A stretch of 36,685 bases of DNA from an uncultured Alphaproteobacteria bacterium (GTDB taxonomy: Bacteria; Pseudomonadota; Alphaproteobacteria; HIMB59; GCA-002718135): the NCBI GenBank assembly GCA_902621165.1, contig CACNKX010000009.1, forward strand, positions 1-36,685, read 5' to 3'. A program made the translations under genes and the position numbers. Positions 17,002 through 25,803 of this stretch are shown here, in pieces. The notes below the pieces were generated by a model that saw only the letters and a program-made list of their open reading frames with translations, did no database searches and was not told the DNA's origin. Every line of letters starts with the position of its first letter. Position 1 is the stretch's first letter.

Positions 17002-17931
17002 ATGTCTAAATATGATCCAAAAGATCTAAATGGTGTTATGCCTGCTATGATCACATCGATTAATAAAGATGAAACTATAAACAAGGAAGGTTTAAGAAAA
17101 ATTATCAATCATTTAATAGCCGAAAATATTAATGGCTTGTACGTAACTGGTAGCACAGGTGAAACTTTTTTAATGTCACCAGAAGAAAAAAAAGAAGTGC
17201 TTGATATTATTGTTGAAGAAGTAAATGGCAGAGTTCCTGTTATTGCGCATGTTGGATCTATTGGAACTAAAATTACAACTGATCTAGCAAAATATGCCAC
17301 TCATGCTGGAGTCGACGCATTATCAGCATTGCCACCTTTTTATTACAATTTTTCTAATGAAGAGATTTATAATTATTATAGTGACATAGCTCAATCCTCA
17401 CATTTGCCAATTATTATATATAATATTAGTCACGCAAATTTGCTGGACATTGATATGTTAAAAAGATTGGCCGCTATAGATAATATTAAAGGAGTTAAAT
17501 ATACGGCAGCAACTCATTTTAATTTTGAGAAAATAAAAAAGGAGATTGGAGCATATTTTAAAATTTATTCTGGTATGGATGAAATGGCTATCTCTGGTCT
17601 GATATCAGGTGCTGATGGTATGATTGGATCGTTTTATAATTTAATGCCAGAAATGTTTGTAGGAATTTTTCAAAATATGAAAAATGGTAATGTTGTTGAG
17701 GCAAAAAAATTACAAGACAAAGTCAATATGATCATTTTGTATGCTTTAAAAAAATCAGGTTATCCATTTATTAAAATGGGATTAAGTTGGATGGGAATTG
17801 ATTCAGGGTATGTAAGGAAGCCTTTTTCAAGTATTGTCAATACAGAGATAGAAAAGGGAATAAAAGATGATTTAAAAAAATTAATGTCGGAAAATGATCT
17901 TTCAGAAATAAAATTTTTAAAAGCATTATAA
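17002..17931 (+). CDS. nanA: N-acetylneuraminate lyase (NanA), DHDPS superfamily
   Basis: A 309-residue (beta/alpha)8-barrel class I lyase. It splits N-acetylneuraminate into N-acetylmannosamine and pyruvate. Visible residues are the GSTGE substrate loop (50-54), the catalytic Tyr in IIYNIS (Y140) and the Schiff-base Lys in IKGVKYTA (K166). These correspond in spacing to Y137 and K165 of the E. coli enzyme as I recall it. The C-terminal AKKLQDKVN and RKPFSSI segments also resemble NanA more than DapA. Immediate neighbours nanE and nanK support the assignment. A related 2-keto sugar acid lyase activity cannot be excluded. Confidence 0.85.
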   Translation: MSKYDPKDLNGVMPAMITSINKDETINKEGLRKIINHLIAENINGLYVTGSTGETFLMSPEEKKEVLDIIVEEVNGRVPVIAHVGSIGTKITTDLAKYATHAGVDALSALPPFYYNFSNEEIYNYYSDIAQSSHLPIIIYNISHANLLDIDMLKRLAAIDNIKGVKYTAATHFNFEKIKKEIGAYFKIYSGMDEMAISGLISGADGMIGSFYNLMPEMFVGIFQNMKNGNVVEAKKLQDKVNMIILYALKKSGYPFIKMGLSWMGIDSGYVRKPFSSIVNTEIEKGIKDDLKKLMSENDLSEIKFLKAL

Positions 17932-17939
17932 TTAACTTT

Positions 17940-18614
17940 GTGAAAAAAAATATTTTAAAAAAATTAAAAAATAAAATCATTGTATCATGTCAGCCTAATG
18001 AGGGTGGGCCTCAAGACAAGACGTCTATTGTTGTTTCAATGGCAGAAGCTGCAATTATAGGAGGTTGTGGTGGTGTGCGGATTGAAGGAGAAAAAAATAT
18101 ACGAGCAGTCAAAAAAAATATTTCTTTACCAATAATTGGCATAATAAAAAATGACTTAGATAACTTTAAAGTTAGAATTACGCCTCTCTTAAAGGATGTC
18201 GATAAAATTATTAATAGTGGTGCAGATATAATAGCATATGATGCCACAAATAGGAAAAGGCCTTTTCCAACAAAAGAAATTATTTTAAAAATTAAAAAAG
18301 CAAATCGTTTAGCTATGGCAGATTGCTCAAATTTAGATGATGCTAAAAAAGCTATTTTAGAGGGTGCGGATATTATTGGAACAACACTTGCTGGCTATGT
18401 TGGTAAACAAGTGAAAGATACGGATAAACCAAATATAAAATTAATTAAAGAATTTAAAAAACTTAGTTGCTTTGTAATGGCTGAAGGTCGTTACAACACT
18501 CCAGAGCTTGCAAAGCAAGCTATACAAGCAGGAGCAGATGCAGTTACAATTGGAAGTGCTATTACGCGTATTGATAATATTACGAGTTGGTTTGTAAAAA
18601 AAATTAAAAATTAA
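17940..18614 (+). CDS. nanE: N-acylglucosamine-6-phosphate 2-epimerase (NanE)
   Basis: A 224-residue barrel enzyme that converts ManNAc-6-phosphate to GlcNAc-6-phosphate. Family motifs are in order: VSCQPNEGGP (15-24), GGVRIEG with R47, GIIKND with catalytic K70, AYDATNRKRP (99-108), ADCSNLDDA, GTTLAGYVG and MAEGRYNTPE with E182, ending DAVTIGSAITR. The start codon is GTG at 17940, eight bases after nanA. This is the most diagnostic gene of the sialic acid pathway in the window. Confidence 0.9.
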   Translation: MKKNILKKLKNKIIVSCQPNEGGPQDKTSIVVSMAEAAIIGGCGGVRIEGEKNIRAVKKNISLPIIGIIKNDLDNFKVRITPLLKDVDKIINSGADIIAYDATNRKRPFPTKEIILKIKKANRLAMADCSNLDDAKKAILEGADIIGTTLAGYVGKQVKDTDKPNIKLIKEFKKLSCFVMAEGRYNTPELAKQAIQAGADAVTIGSAITRIDNITSWFVKKIKN

Positions 18615-18615
18615 A

Positions 18616-19497
18616 ATGAATAAAAAAATATTTAACAAATCAGGTATCGCAATTGATTTTGGAGCAACTAAGATATCAGTATCTCAAATAATTAAAGGAA
18701 AGTTTAAAAAAACTATTACTGAGCCAACTTCAATACATAAAATAGCAAATAATTACATTCAACAAATTGAAAAAAATATTAAAAACTTAAATATATCTAA
18801 ATCTAAAAAAATAGGCATTGCTATTACAGGTAGGGTTGACCAATACGGAAATTGGTATCCAGTAAATAAAGAAAATTTAGGAACTTTCAAAATACCCCTT
18901 AAAAAACTTATAGAAAAAAAATTTAATACAGCTTCTACAATAATAAATGATGCAACGGCTGCAGCTTTAGGAGAAGCAAATTATGGCAAAGGTTATAAAT
19001 ACAAACGTGTGGGATATATTACAATTTCAAGTGGTATAGGAGTTGGTGTAATTTTAAACAATAAACCTCTTCTCTCAGAAAATGGATTAGCAGGACATTT
19101 AGGATTTACAACTTCAACGTTAGCAAAAACAAAATGTGGGAGTGGTAGAATTGGAACTTTTGAAAGTATCGCTTCTGGTAAAGCAATGAGTAAAATTGCT
19201 AAACAAAAAGGTCATAAAAATATTAGTGCTAAAGAAATTTTTAAGTTTAGTTTACAAAATAAAAAATGGGCAAAAGAAATAATCGATCTATCTGCCAAAT
19301 CAATCTCGGAACTATGTGCAAATTTGAAAGCTATATTTGATACAGATATAATTATTCTTGGTGGAAGTATTGGAATGGCGAAAGGTTATGTAGAGCTCGT
19401 AAAAAAAAATTTGAAAAAAGAACCTAAATTGTTTCACGTAAAAGTAGTAAAATCATCTCTTGGAGTAAAAGCAGCAAAAATGGGTGTTTTGCTATAA
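18616..19497 (+). CDS. nanK: ROK-family sugar kinase, probable N-acetylmannosamine kinase (NanK)
   Basis: A 293-residue ROK kinase starting one base after nanE. The ATP-binding DFGATK (14-19), the catalytic NDATAAALGE (D112) and GLAGHLGF (H161) are present. The ROK zinc motif, normally CxCGxxGCxE, is degraded to KCGSGRIGTFE (about 173-183), so two or more zinc cysteines are lost. The following SIASG is kept. In this context it should phosphorylate ManNAc at C6 between NanA and NanE. Other N-acyl hexosamines are possible substrates. Confidence 0.8.
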   Translation: MNKKIFNKSGIAIDFGATKISVSQIIKGKFKKTITEPTSIHKIANNYIQQIEKNIKNLNISKSKKIGIAITGRVDQYGNWYPVNKENLGTFKIPLKKLIEKKFNTASTIINDATAAALGEANYGKGYKYKRVGYITISSGIGVGVILNNKPLLSENGLAGHLGFTTSTLAKTKCGSGRIGTFESIASGKAMSKIAKQKGHKNISAKEIFKFSLQNKKWAKEIIDLSAKSISELCANLKAIFDTDIIILGGSIGMAKGYVELVKKNLKKEPKLFHVKVVKSSLGVKAAKMGVLL

Positions 19498-19547
19498 ACA
19501 CAAGAAACTGATTGTGCTTTTAATGAAAATTGCATAGGTTAATTAAA

Positions 19548-20849
19548 ATGGGAAAAGGACAAAAATTATATTCAAAAGCAAAGCAAATTGTTGCTGGTGG
19601 TAATATGCTTTTATCAAAAAGACCTGAAATGTTTTTACCTGAACATTGGCCTGCTTATTTTACTAAAACAAGAGGTTGTGAAGTATGGGATCTCGATGGA
19701 AATAAATATATAGATACCTTAATGATGCCAGGAACTAATTCACTTGGTTATAGTCATCCAGAAGTCGATGAAGCTGTCAAAGAAACAGTCGGAAATGGTA
19801 ATATGTCTTCACTTAATGCTCCGGAAGAAGTTGAACTCACGGAAAGATTAGTTGAGCTACATCCATGGGCTGATATGGCTAGATTTGCAAGATCAGGAGG
19901 TGAAGCTAATTCAGTCGCTATTCGTCTTTCAAGAGCTGCATCTGGAAGAGATAATGTAGCATTTTGCGGATATCATGGCTGGCATGATTGGTACTTAGCT
20001 TCAAATTTATCTGACTCAAAAGGTTTAGATGGTCACCTACTACCCGGTTTAGATCCTCATGGTGTACCACAAAATCTCAAAGGAAGTGTATATCCATTCG
20101 AATATAATAATTTTGATAAACTAGAAAACTTAGTAAAAACTAAAAATATAGGTGTTATCAAAATGGAAGTTTACCGAAACAAAGAACCAGAAAATAATTT
20201 TTTACAAAGAGTTAGAAAATTAGCAAATGATAATAATATTGTTTTAGTTTTTGATGAATGTACATCAGGATTTAGAAAAAATTATGGTGGCTTGCACATG
20301 CTTTATGATGTTGAGCCTGACGTTGCAATGTTTGGAAAAGCTCTTGGAAATGGATATGCTGTAACTGCAGTCCTTGGTAAAAGAGAGGTAATGCAAGCAG
20401 CAGAAAAATCTTTTATAAGTAGCACCTTTTGGACTGAACGAATTGGATCTAGTGCTGGTCTTGCGACACTAAAAGTTATGGATAAAGAAAAATCATGGGA
20501 AAAAATTACAAAAATTGGTGAATACGTAAATAGTGAGTGGATAAAGTTGTCTAAAGAATTTGATCTTCCAATTACTATTAGTGGATTAGCGGCACTGACA
20601 ACATTTTCATTTAAAAGTGAAAATGCATTGGCATATAAAACATTTATTACTCAAGAAATGCTTAAAAAAGGTTATCTTGCTGCAACTGCAGTCTATGTTT
20701 GTACTGCACACACAAAAGACATCATTGAGGGTTACATTGAAAATATACGCCCTATTTTTAAAACGATAAAAGAGTGTGAGGATGGAAGAAATATTATGGA
20801 TTTATTAGAAGGACCTATTGCACATAATGGTTTTAAAAGATTAAACTAA
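19548..20849 (+). CDS. Class III aminotransferase, glutamate-1-semialdehyde aminomutase-like
   Basis: A 433-residue PLP enzyme of fold type I. Landmarks are GTNSLGYSHPEV (62-73), ARSGGEANSVAIRLSRA (114-130), CGYHGWHDWY (140-149), VFDECTSGFR with D236, and the PLP lysine in MFGKALGNGY (K264). It resembles HemL but is more like the HemL-type enzymes found in sugar and surface-glycan clusters. I start it at the ATG at 19548 rather than the in-frame TTG at 19530. It lies 50 bases after nanK on the same strand and could transaminate a keto sugar, semialdehyde or pyruvate-derived product. The true substrate is unknown. Its stop overlaps the convergent M81 gene by four bases. Confidence 0.83.
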   Translation: MGKGQKLYSKAKQIVAGGNMLLSKRPEMFLPEHWPAYFTKTRGCEVWDLDGNKYIDTLMMPGTNSLGYSHPEVDEAVKETVGNGNMSSLNAPEEVELTERLVELHPWADMARFARSGGEANSVAIRLSRAASGRDNVAFCGYHGWHDWYLASNLSDSKGLDGHLLPGLDPHGVPQNLKGSVYPFEYNNFDKLENLVKTKNIGVIKMEVYRNKEPENNFLQRVRKLANDNNIVLVFDECTSGFRKNYGGLHMLYDVEPDVAMFGKALGNGYAVTAVLGKREVMQAAEKSFISSTFWTERIGSSAGLATLKVMDKEKSWEKITKIGEYVNSEWIKLSKEFDLPITISGLAALTTFSFKSENALAYKTFITQEMLKKGYLAATAVYVCTAHTKDIIEGYIENIRPIFKTIKECEDGRNIMDLLEGPIAHNGFKRLN

Positions 20850-22333
20850 TCTAAAGATATAATTTTATTTCCAATTTTTTTAAAAGGCAATCTTTTTAAA
20901 TTACTTGTGCAAAGACCTTGGCTATCAATATAAAAACTATGAGATGCAATTGGATCATAAGCATCTTTATGAGACACAGCTGCTTTAATTATTATTAATT
21001 TTGCATCTCTAGGATTAATACCTTGTGAAGTTAGTTGACCTAAATCCATTGGTGGTGTTTTAATTGATGTTAACAATAAGATTAATTGATCATTTTTTAA
21101 TACAGCTGAAGGGCCCATATTAATTTTTGTTCCCATCATTGAGGCTAAGTGAGATTGTTTATTTTCAAGTTCAAATCTCCCATCAGAAATTCTTTCTAAA
21201 TTTGCTTTAATAAAAATAGGTTTGCCATGAAATGCATCAAATTTACCCCCTATATGTAGCTGAACTTCATTATTAATATGAGCTTTATGACAAGCATTTG
21301 CAGCTTCAGGATCATTAATGATAGCAACGATCCCGGTATGATTAGTTTGTAATAATCGATCTAATAAATCAGTAGCATCTCCAGGTGTTCCTCCACCAAT
21401 ATTATCAGCTGATTCAATTAGTAAAATAGGTTTTTTAATTTCTGTAATATTATCAATCACATTTAGCGCTTCATCCAGAGAATTTTCTTTTGGATAACCA
21501 TCTTTAATTTTTGCTTCTAGTATATTGACCAATTTATCTAGGTAGTTTTTTGCATCACTAATTTTTCCTCTGGTACAACAATTTATACTAAAACCACAAT
21601 CTGGAATATCCGCGTATGAATATCCTGCCATAACATTAATGCATAAGATCTTTGGATCTTTCTTCTCTATTTTTAATGCTTCCTCTAAAATTGTTTTCAT
21701 TGGATCATTTGCTGTACCAACACCTGTTGGAGGTAAAATATATTTTGTATCCAGGTGTACCTGTTTTACATCAGGATCTAGAAGAAGGTCATTTAATATT
21801 GATGCAGCTTTTACTGCTGTTTCTCTAGAATCACTATGAGGGTTTTTTCTATACGCATAAACACATGTACTATACTTAATCATATTTTCTGAAACATTGG
21901 CGTGTAAATCTAAAACTGCAACAATAGGAATAGATATATTTTCTTTTGATAAAAAACTTTGAATATCTCTGAGAAAATCTCCCTCAAAATCATCATGGTT
22001 AGTGCTTACCATAGCTCCATGTAAAACTAAGAAAATAGCATCTATGTTGTGACAAGAAACTTTTAATTTTTCAAAGAAATTTTTTTTAAAATAGTTTTCT
22101 GATTCTTCATCAACAGTACCTGAAGGTCTGGCTGACATTTGAATTCCTGGAACTATATTCCAATTTTGACCAGAAGCATATTCTATAAAACCATCTGTTG
22201 GAGATCCATTACCAGTGTTTTCATTAATTATTTCTTCATCATGAAAAATAACAAAATCTTTTAAAGTAGTTGGTTCACCTAAAAAAGTATGGGTTTCATG
22301 ATATATACCTGAGAGAAAAATATTTTTAGACAT
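20846..22333 (-). CDS. M81 family metallopeptidase (MlrC/microcystinase-like)
   Basis: A 495-residue zinc enzyme of the M81 (MlrC) family. Characteristic motifs are an N-terminal GIYHETHTF (H12, H15), LHGAM (H105), AVLDLHANVS (D142, H144) and YRKNPHSDSRETA (H166). A C-terminal NIGGGTPGDATD segment (about 315-326) precedes a beta-rich domain. Family members are cytoplasmic hydrolases best known for linearised microcystin, but most occur in catabolic clusters and probably cleave unusual amide or peptide bonds. It is the last gene of the minus operon and overlaps the upstream DHDPS-like gene by eight bases. Confidence 0.88.
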   Translation of the reverse strand: MSKNIFLSGIYHETHTFLGEPTTLKDFVIFHDEEIINENTGNGSPTDGFIEYASGQNWNIVPGIQMSARPSGTVDEESENYFKKNFFEKLKVSCHNIDAIFLVLHGAMVSTNHDDFEGDFLRDIQSFLSKENISIPIVAVLDLHANVSENMIKYSTCVYAYRKNPHSDSRETAVKAASILNDLLLDPDVKQVHLDTKYILPPTGVGTANDPMKTILEEALKIEKKDPKILCINVMAGYSYADIPDCGFSINCCTRGKISDAKNYLDKLVNILEAKIKDGYPKENSLDEALNVIDNITEIKKPILLIESADNIGGGTPGDATDLLDRLLQTNHTGIVAIINDPEAANACHKAHINNEVQLHIGGKFDAFHGKPIFIKANLERISDGRFELENKQSHLASMMGTKINMGPSAVLKNDQLILLLTSIKTPPMDLGQLTSQGINPRDAKLIIIKAAVSHKDAYDPIASHSFYIDSQGLCTSNLKRLPFKKIGNKIISLD

Positions 22334-23243
22334 GTAGTATTTCTTCTAATTCATTATTTGCATGTATTTTTATTTTTTTTACATCTTCTGCAGTTGCTCC
22401 GTCATAAGGCCACAGAACTTTTTCAGATACTGGTCCCCATCCACCAACAGAAGCGAGTAATTTATCTAAACCAGTGTTTGATAATTTATTAGCAAAAGGT
22501 AAAATATGTTGTTTCATAAAGTTTAGGACTTTTGCTTCTAGTTGTTTTGCTTTTTCATAATCTTTCTCGATTAAATCCCAAATTTTAACAGCGCCATTTG
22601 GGCTTAAACATGCAACATTGGAATAAGATCCATTTGCTCCTAAAGGTTTTCCATATACAACCGTATGTCCAGGCACAAATACCGAAAAATCATCTAATAA
22701 TTCTCTTCTTTGTGAGTACCATTGCTCATCACCCCCTGCACATTTAATTCCTACAAGATTTTGAACAGATTGTTTTAATAATCTAATCTCTTCAAGAGAA
22801 AGCAGGACTTTTGCATGAGGAGGATTGTATAAAATCATATAAATATCCTCAACCACCTCTTGCATACCTAAAATAAAATTCTTTGACTCATTAAAAGTTG
22901 GAGGCCACCAATCTGGTAAAGTAATTTGAAATCCATTTGGTTTTAAACTTACCATTCGCTTTGCTCTTTCTTGGCAAACTCTTGGATTAGTATGACTTAA
23001 ACCAAGTTGAAATTTTTTATACTTTTTTAATGCAATTGTTGAAACTATTTCCGATAATTTATCAAATTCTTGTTCTGTTTGATTATGACATTCCGCAGCT
23101 GTACCATTAGTATAGATACCAGAAACTTTGGAGTCACATAAAATATGAATCTGTTCTTCAAATGCAACCCAGTCAATTTGATTATTATTAATTGGCAAAA
23201 GAATAGTTCCCCAAATTCCATTTGGTTTCTCTAGTGTTTTCAT
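22326..23243 (-). CDS. DHDPS/NanA superfamily lyase, second copy
   Basis: A 305-residue class I aldolase barrel. The substrate loop reads TNGTAAE (45-51) instead of GTTGE. The catalytic Tyr is in LYNPPH (Y139), and the Schiff-base Lys is in VGIKCAG (K167). It is a distant relative of the nanA product in the same window, with different loop residues, so it probably handles another 2-keto acid. Its partners are an M81 hydrolase, a class IV aminotransferase and two dioxygenases, which together suggest breakdown of an amino-acid-like compound. Substrate unknown. It starts one base after the class IV aminotransferase stop. Confidence 0.86.
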   Translation of the reverse strand: MKTLEKPNGIWGTILLPINNNQIDWVAFEEQIHILCDSKVSGIYTNGTAAECHNQTEQEFDKLSEIVSTIALKKYKKFQLGLSHTNPRVCQERAKRMVSLKPNGFQITLPDWWPPTFNESKNFILGMQEVVEDIYMILYNPPHAKVLLSLEEIRLLKQSVQNLVGIKCAGGDEQWYSQRRELLDDFSVFVPGHTVVYGKPLGANGSYSNVACLSPNGAVKIWDLIEKDYEKAKQLEAKVLNFMKQHILPFANKLSNTGLDKLLASVGGWGPVSEKVLWPYDGATAEDVKKIKIHANNELEEILHV

Positions 23244-23244
23244 T

Positions 23245-24165
23245 TTAATGTTTATGTAATTGATCTTGTGCTTGCTTAATAATATCTACGCCCACTCTAT
23301 CGCTCCATCCTTGAATCAATTTCTTAGTTACTGGACCAACATTTCCATCAGCAATTGGCATTCCATTAAACTTTGTTGCAGGCATTATTGAATATGGAGT
23401 ACTAGTAATAAACATTTCATCAGAAGTTGCTAAATCATAAGATTGAATAACAGCTTCAATCACTTCAATGTCTAAAGATCGGGCTATTTCCATTGTTGAA
23501 TTTCTTGTAAGACCCTCCAAACAATTAGCAGTTGTTGGTGTAATTAACTTTCCATCTTTAATCATAAATATATTACCACCTTTATTTTCTGCAACATTTC
23601 CATGAATATCAAGAATGACACTTTGCGCATCAGGATCAACTAGTTTTGCTTCAATTTCTGCTAAGGTATAAAAAAGGCGACTTCTATTTTTAATTCTAGC
23701 ATCTAAAGATTGTGATGGTACCATTCTAGTGGGAGGAGTTACTGCATGACAACCTTTAGTATAAAAAGGAGCCCACAAAACAAGATTCATAGGTTGAGTA
23801 TAAATCATTACAGTTGGCTTAGAAACTTGCAAAGCTGGATTACCTCCAGTGATTGAATGTCCTCGAGAAATATTATGCACAAGCCAACAATCCTCATTAG
23901 TCTTGTAATTATCTTTATTAATTTCTAATAATTCAAGACTAACCTTTTTCATTTCCTCTATTGTCATTTGAGGGTCGATACGTGTTAATTTAAATGATTT
24001 ATATAATCTTTCTAAATGTTCATCTAATTTGAATGGTTTGAAATTAAATGTTCTAGTAGATTCAGTAACTGTATCACCTAAAAGTACAGCACTATCAAAT
24101 ATTGAAATTTTAGCATCTACTTCTGGTACAATTTCACCAGAAATATAAACTTTTCTATTGTTCAT
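23245..24165 (-). CDS. Class IV aminotransferase (branched-chain/D-amino acid type)
   Basis: A 306-residue fold-type IV PLP enzyme. The N-terminal SIFDSAVLLGDTVTEST (21-37) and HLERLYKS (50-57) match the family. The PLP lysine is in ARIKNRSR (K159), the PLP-contacting glutamate in NVAENKGGNIF (E194), and the phosphate-binding loop lies in GLTRNSTMEI. It interconverts amino and keto acids. Whether the substrate is a branched-chain L-amino acid or a D-amino acid cannot be decided from motifs. It sits in a tight minus-strand operon. Confidence 0.88.
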   Translation of the reverse strand: MNNRKVYISGEIVPEVDAKISIFDSAVLLGDTVTESTRTFNFKPFKLDEHLERLYKSFKLTRIDPQMTIEEMKKVSLELLEINKDNYKTNEDCWLVHNISRGHSITGGNPALQVSKPTVMIYTQPMNLVLWAPFYTKGCHAVTPPTRMVPSQSLDARIKNRSRLFYTLAEIEAKLVDPDAQSVILDIHGNVAENKGGNIFMIKDGKLITPTTANCLEGLTRNSTMEIARSLDIEVIEAVIQSYDLATSDEMFITSTPYSIMPATKFNGMPIADGNVGPVTKKLIQGWSDRVGVDIIKQAQDQLHKH

Positions 24166-24166
24166 T

Positions 24167-24946
24167 TTATAATTTGTTTTTTGATTTTAATTCTGCTTTT
24201 AATTGTTCTTGTTCCATTTTCTCTTTCTGCTTGTCGTGTTTTGCAGAAACACCATGATAAACAAAACCAAAAGCTCTTCGTGATCGAGTTTTAGATTTAT
24301 TGGGATCAGCAAAATGAATAATTTTAGCATGGTGCATTAAAAACATTCCAGCTTTACCTTCAAACTTTACAGTATTTTTTTTATCCTCTTCAGTTCCAAA
24401 ATCAGTTACCCCTTTTGAAAAACCTAAAATTTCTGATTTGCCATGTGGTCTGTATCCTTCATATTTATGTGAACCTTTAACATAATGGATACATCCATTT
24501 TCATCATCAACATCTTCAAGGGCAAGCCAACCAGTAACAGCTTTATCATTATCTAAATTAAAATAATAACCATCTTGATGAGGTGGAGTAGGATTGCTTT
24601 TACCAGGAGGTTTATTAAAGTATTCCATTGCTCTAGGTATAACATCCTCACCTAAAGCGTTCGCAGCTAATTCTTTTATTTTACTATTGTGAAATAGATC
24701 ATGAAAGAAAGCATCGTATTCTTCTAACTTTTGCATTTGCATTAAAGTATCTTTGTTTTCTTTATCAACGTAATAAACTTCCCCTTCTTTCATTTTAGGA
24801 ACACAGTCTTTAATATATCTATCAAACTCATTATTTATAAGCTCCATATCTGACTTCGAAAAAAGTTCAGGAATATGATTATAACCATTTTCATCATAAA
24901 TTTTTTTTAGATCACTTAATTCAGGAGTGTTGGTATTAAAATTCAT
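24167..24946 (-). CDS. Phytanoyl-CoA dioxygenase (PhyH) family protein, copy A
   Basis: A 259-residue Fe(II)/2-oxoglutarate-dependent oxygenase. The iron site is readable as PPHQDGYYF (H123, D125) with the distal His in AKIIHFADPNKS (H211). An R-rich TRSRRAFGF segment supplies the 2-oxoglutarate arginine. The middle carries GCIHYVKGSHK (151-161). It is a clear tandem paralogue of the preceding gene, sharing most of the HQDGYYF, GCIHYVKGSH and FG-EEDKKNTV blocks. It would hydroxylate or oxidatively demethylate a small substrate in the cytoplasm. Its ATG overlaps the stop of copy B by four bases. Confidence 0.9.
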   Translation of the reverse strand: MNFNTNTPELSDLKKIYDENGYNHIPELFSKSDMELINNEFDRYIKDCVPKMKEGEVYYVDKENKDTLMQMQKLEEYDAFFHDLFHNSKIKELAANALGEDVIPRAMEYFNKPPGKSNPTPPHQDGYYFNLDNDKAVTGWLALEDVDDENGCIHYVKGSHKYEGYRPHGKSEILGFSKGVTDFGTEEDKKNTVKFEGKAGMFLMHHAKIIHFADPNKSKTRSRRAFGFVYHGVSAKHDKQKEKMEQEQLKAELKSKNKL

Positions 24947-25707
24947 ATTAAATTTTTCTCCTTCATTTCTTTTCGAAGTTTTTCTTGATAAGCATCATGT
25001 GCTTCTTGATTTATTTCTGCGCTTTCTCCATAATAAATAAATCCCAGTGCTTTTCTAGTTCTTGTTTGAGATTTATTTCCTTCAGCCCAATGTATTGTTT
25101 TAGCATTGTGAATTAAAAAAGTTCCTGGCTCTCCAGGAAAAGAGACAGTATTTTTTTTATCTTCCTCATTTCCAAAATCAGTAATACCTTGAGAGAAACC
25201 TAATACATTGGATCTACCATGTGGCCTGTATTCAGATTTATGAGAACCTTTTACATAATGAATACATCCATTCTCTTCATCTACTTTTTCTAGAGCTAAC
25301 CAACAAGTAACAGCATTATGTTTTTTTAACATAAAATAATAACCATCCTGATGTGGTGGTGTTGGCTTTCCAATTCCTGGTGGTTTATTAAAAAATTGTA
25401 AATTTTTGGGCTCAGCTTTTTCTCGTAAAACTATTTCTGCAACTTCTCTAATAGGAGAGTTTTCAATTAATTCTTTAAAGTAATCATCATAAGTAAACAT
25501 TTGCTGAAGTTGCTTTATAGAAGTTTTATCATCTTTATTTTCATAAAATATATGATGGTCAGGTACATTAGGCGTAACTTCTTTAATATATCTAGATAAT
25601 TCAATCTTAATCTCTTCTATTTTATCAATTGAAAATAATGGGTTTATTGCAATATAGCCATTGTCATCAAATTTAGATTGAAGATCTTGATTATTAAAAG
25701 TTGTCAT
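24943..25707 (-). CDS. Phytanoyl-CoA dioxygenase (PhyH) family protein, copy B
   Basis: A 254-residue paralogue of the next gene and the first gene of the minus operon. Iron ligands are H119 and D121 (PPHQDGYYF) and H206 (KTIHWAEGNKS), followed by TRTRKALGF. A GCIHYVKGSHK block lies at about 147-157. N- and C-terminal helices differ most between the copies. The pair may act sequentially on one substrate or form a heterodimer. The upstream 96 bases are shared with the divergent PanB-like operon. Confidence 0.9.
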   Translation of the reverse strand: MTTFNNQDLQSKFDDNGYIAINPLFSIDKIEEIKIELSRYIKEVTPNVPDHHIFYENKDDKTSIKQLQQMFTYDDYFKELIENSPIREVAEIVLREKAEPKNLQFFNKPPGIGKPTPPHQDGYYFMLKKHNAVTCWLALEKVDEENGCIHYVKGSHKSEYRPHGRSNVLGFSQGITDFGNEEDKKNTVSFPGEPGTFLIHNAKTIHWAEGNKSQTRTRKALGFIYYGESAEINQEAHDAYQEKLRKEMKEKNLI

Positions 25708-25764
25708 AATTTAATAAAATTATGGTAACTGAAATTAAAAAGATAGCTAGTAAAAATTAATTAT

Positions 25765-25793
25765 TTACCATATTTTCTTAATTAAATTATAAA
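25765..25793 (+). promoter_or_regulatory. Candidate promoter for the PanB-like operon
   Basis: TTACCA at 25765-25770 and TATAAA at 25788-25793 are 17 bases apart. Transcription would start about 25800, only a few bases before the ATG at 25804, so the message would be nearly leaderless. No Shine-Dalgarno site is seen. AT richness makes chance matches likely. Confidence 0.25.
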
Positions 25794-25803
25794 TCATAAG
25801 AGA

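Noticed and set aside
17002..17931. Dihydrodipicolinate synthase (dapA) instead of nanA.
   Set aside because: GSTGE loop, C-terminal motifs and nanE/nanK neighbours favour the sialic acid lyase.
19499..19522. CACAA/TTGTG hairpin after nanK as a terminator.
   Set aside because: Only five base pairs with a large loop and a short T run; too weak to call.
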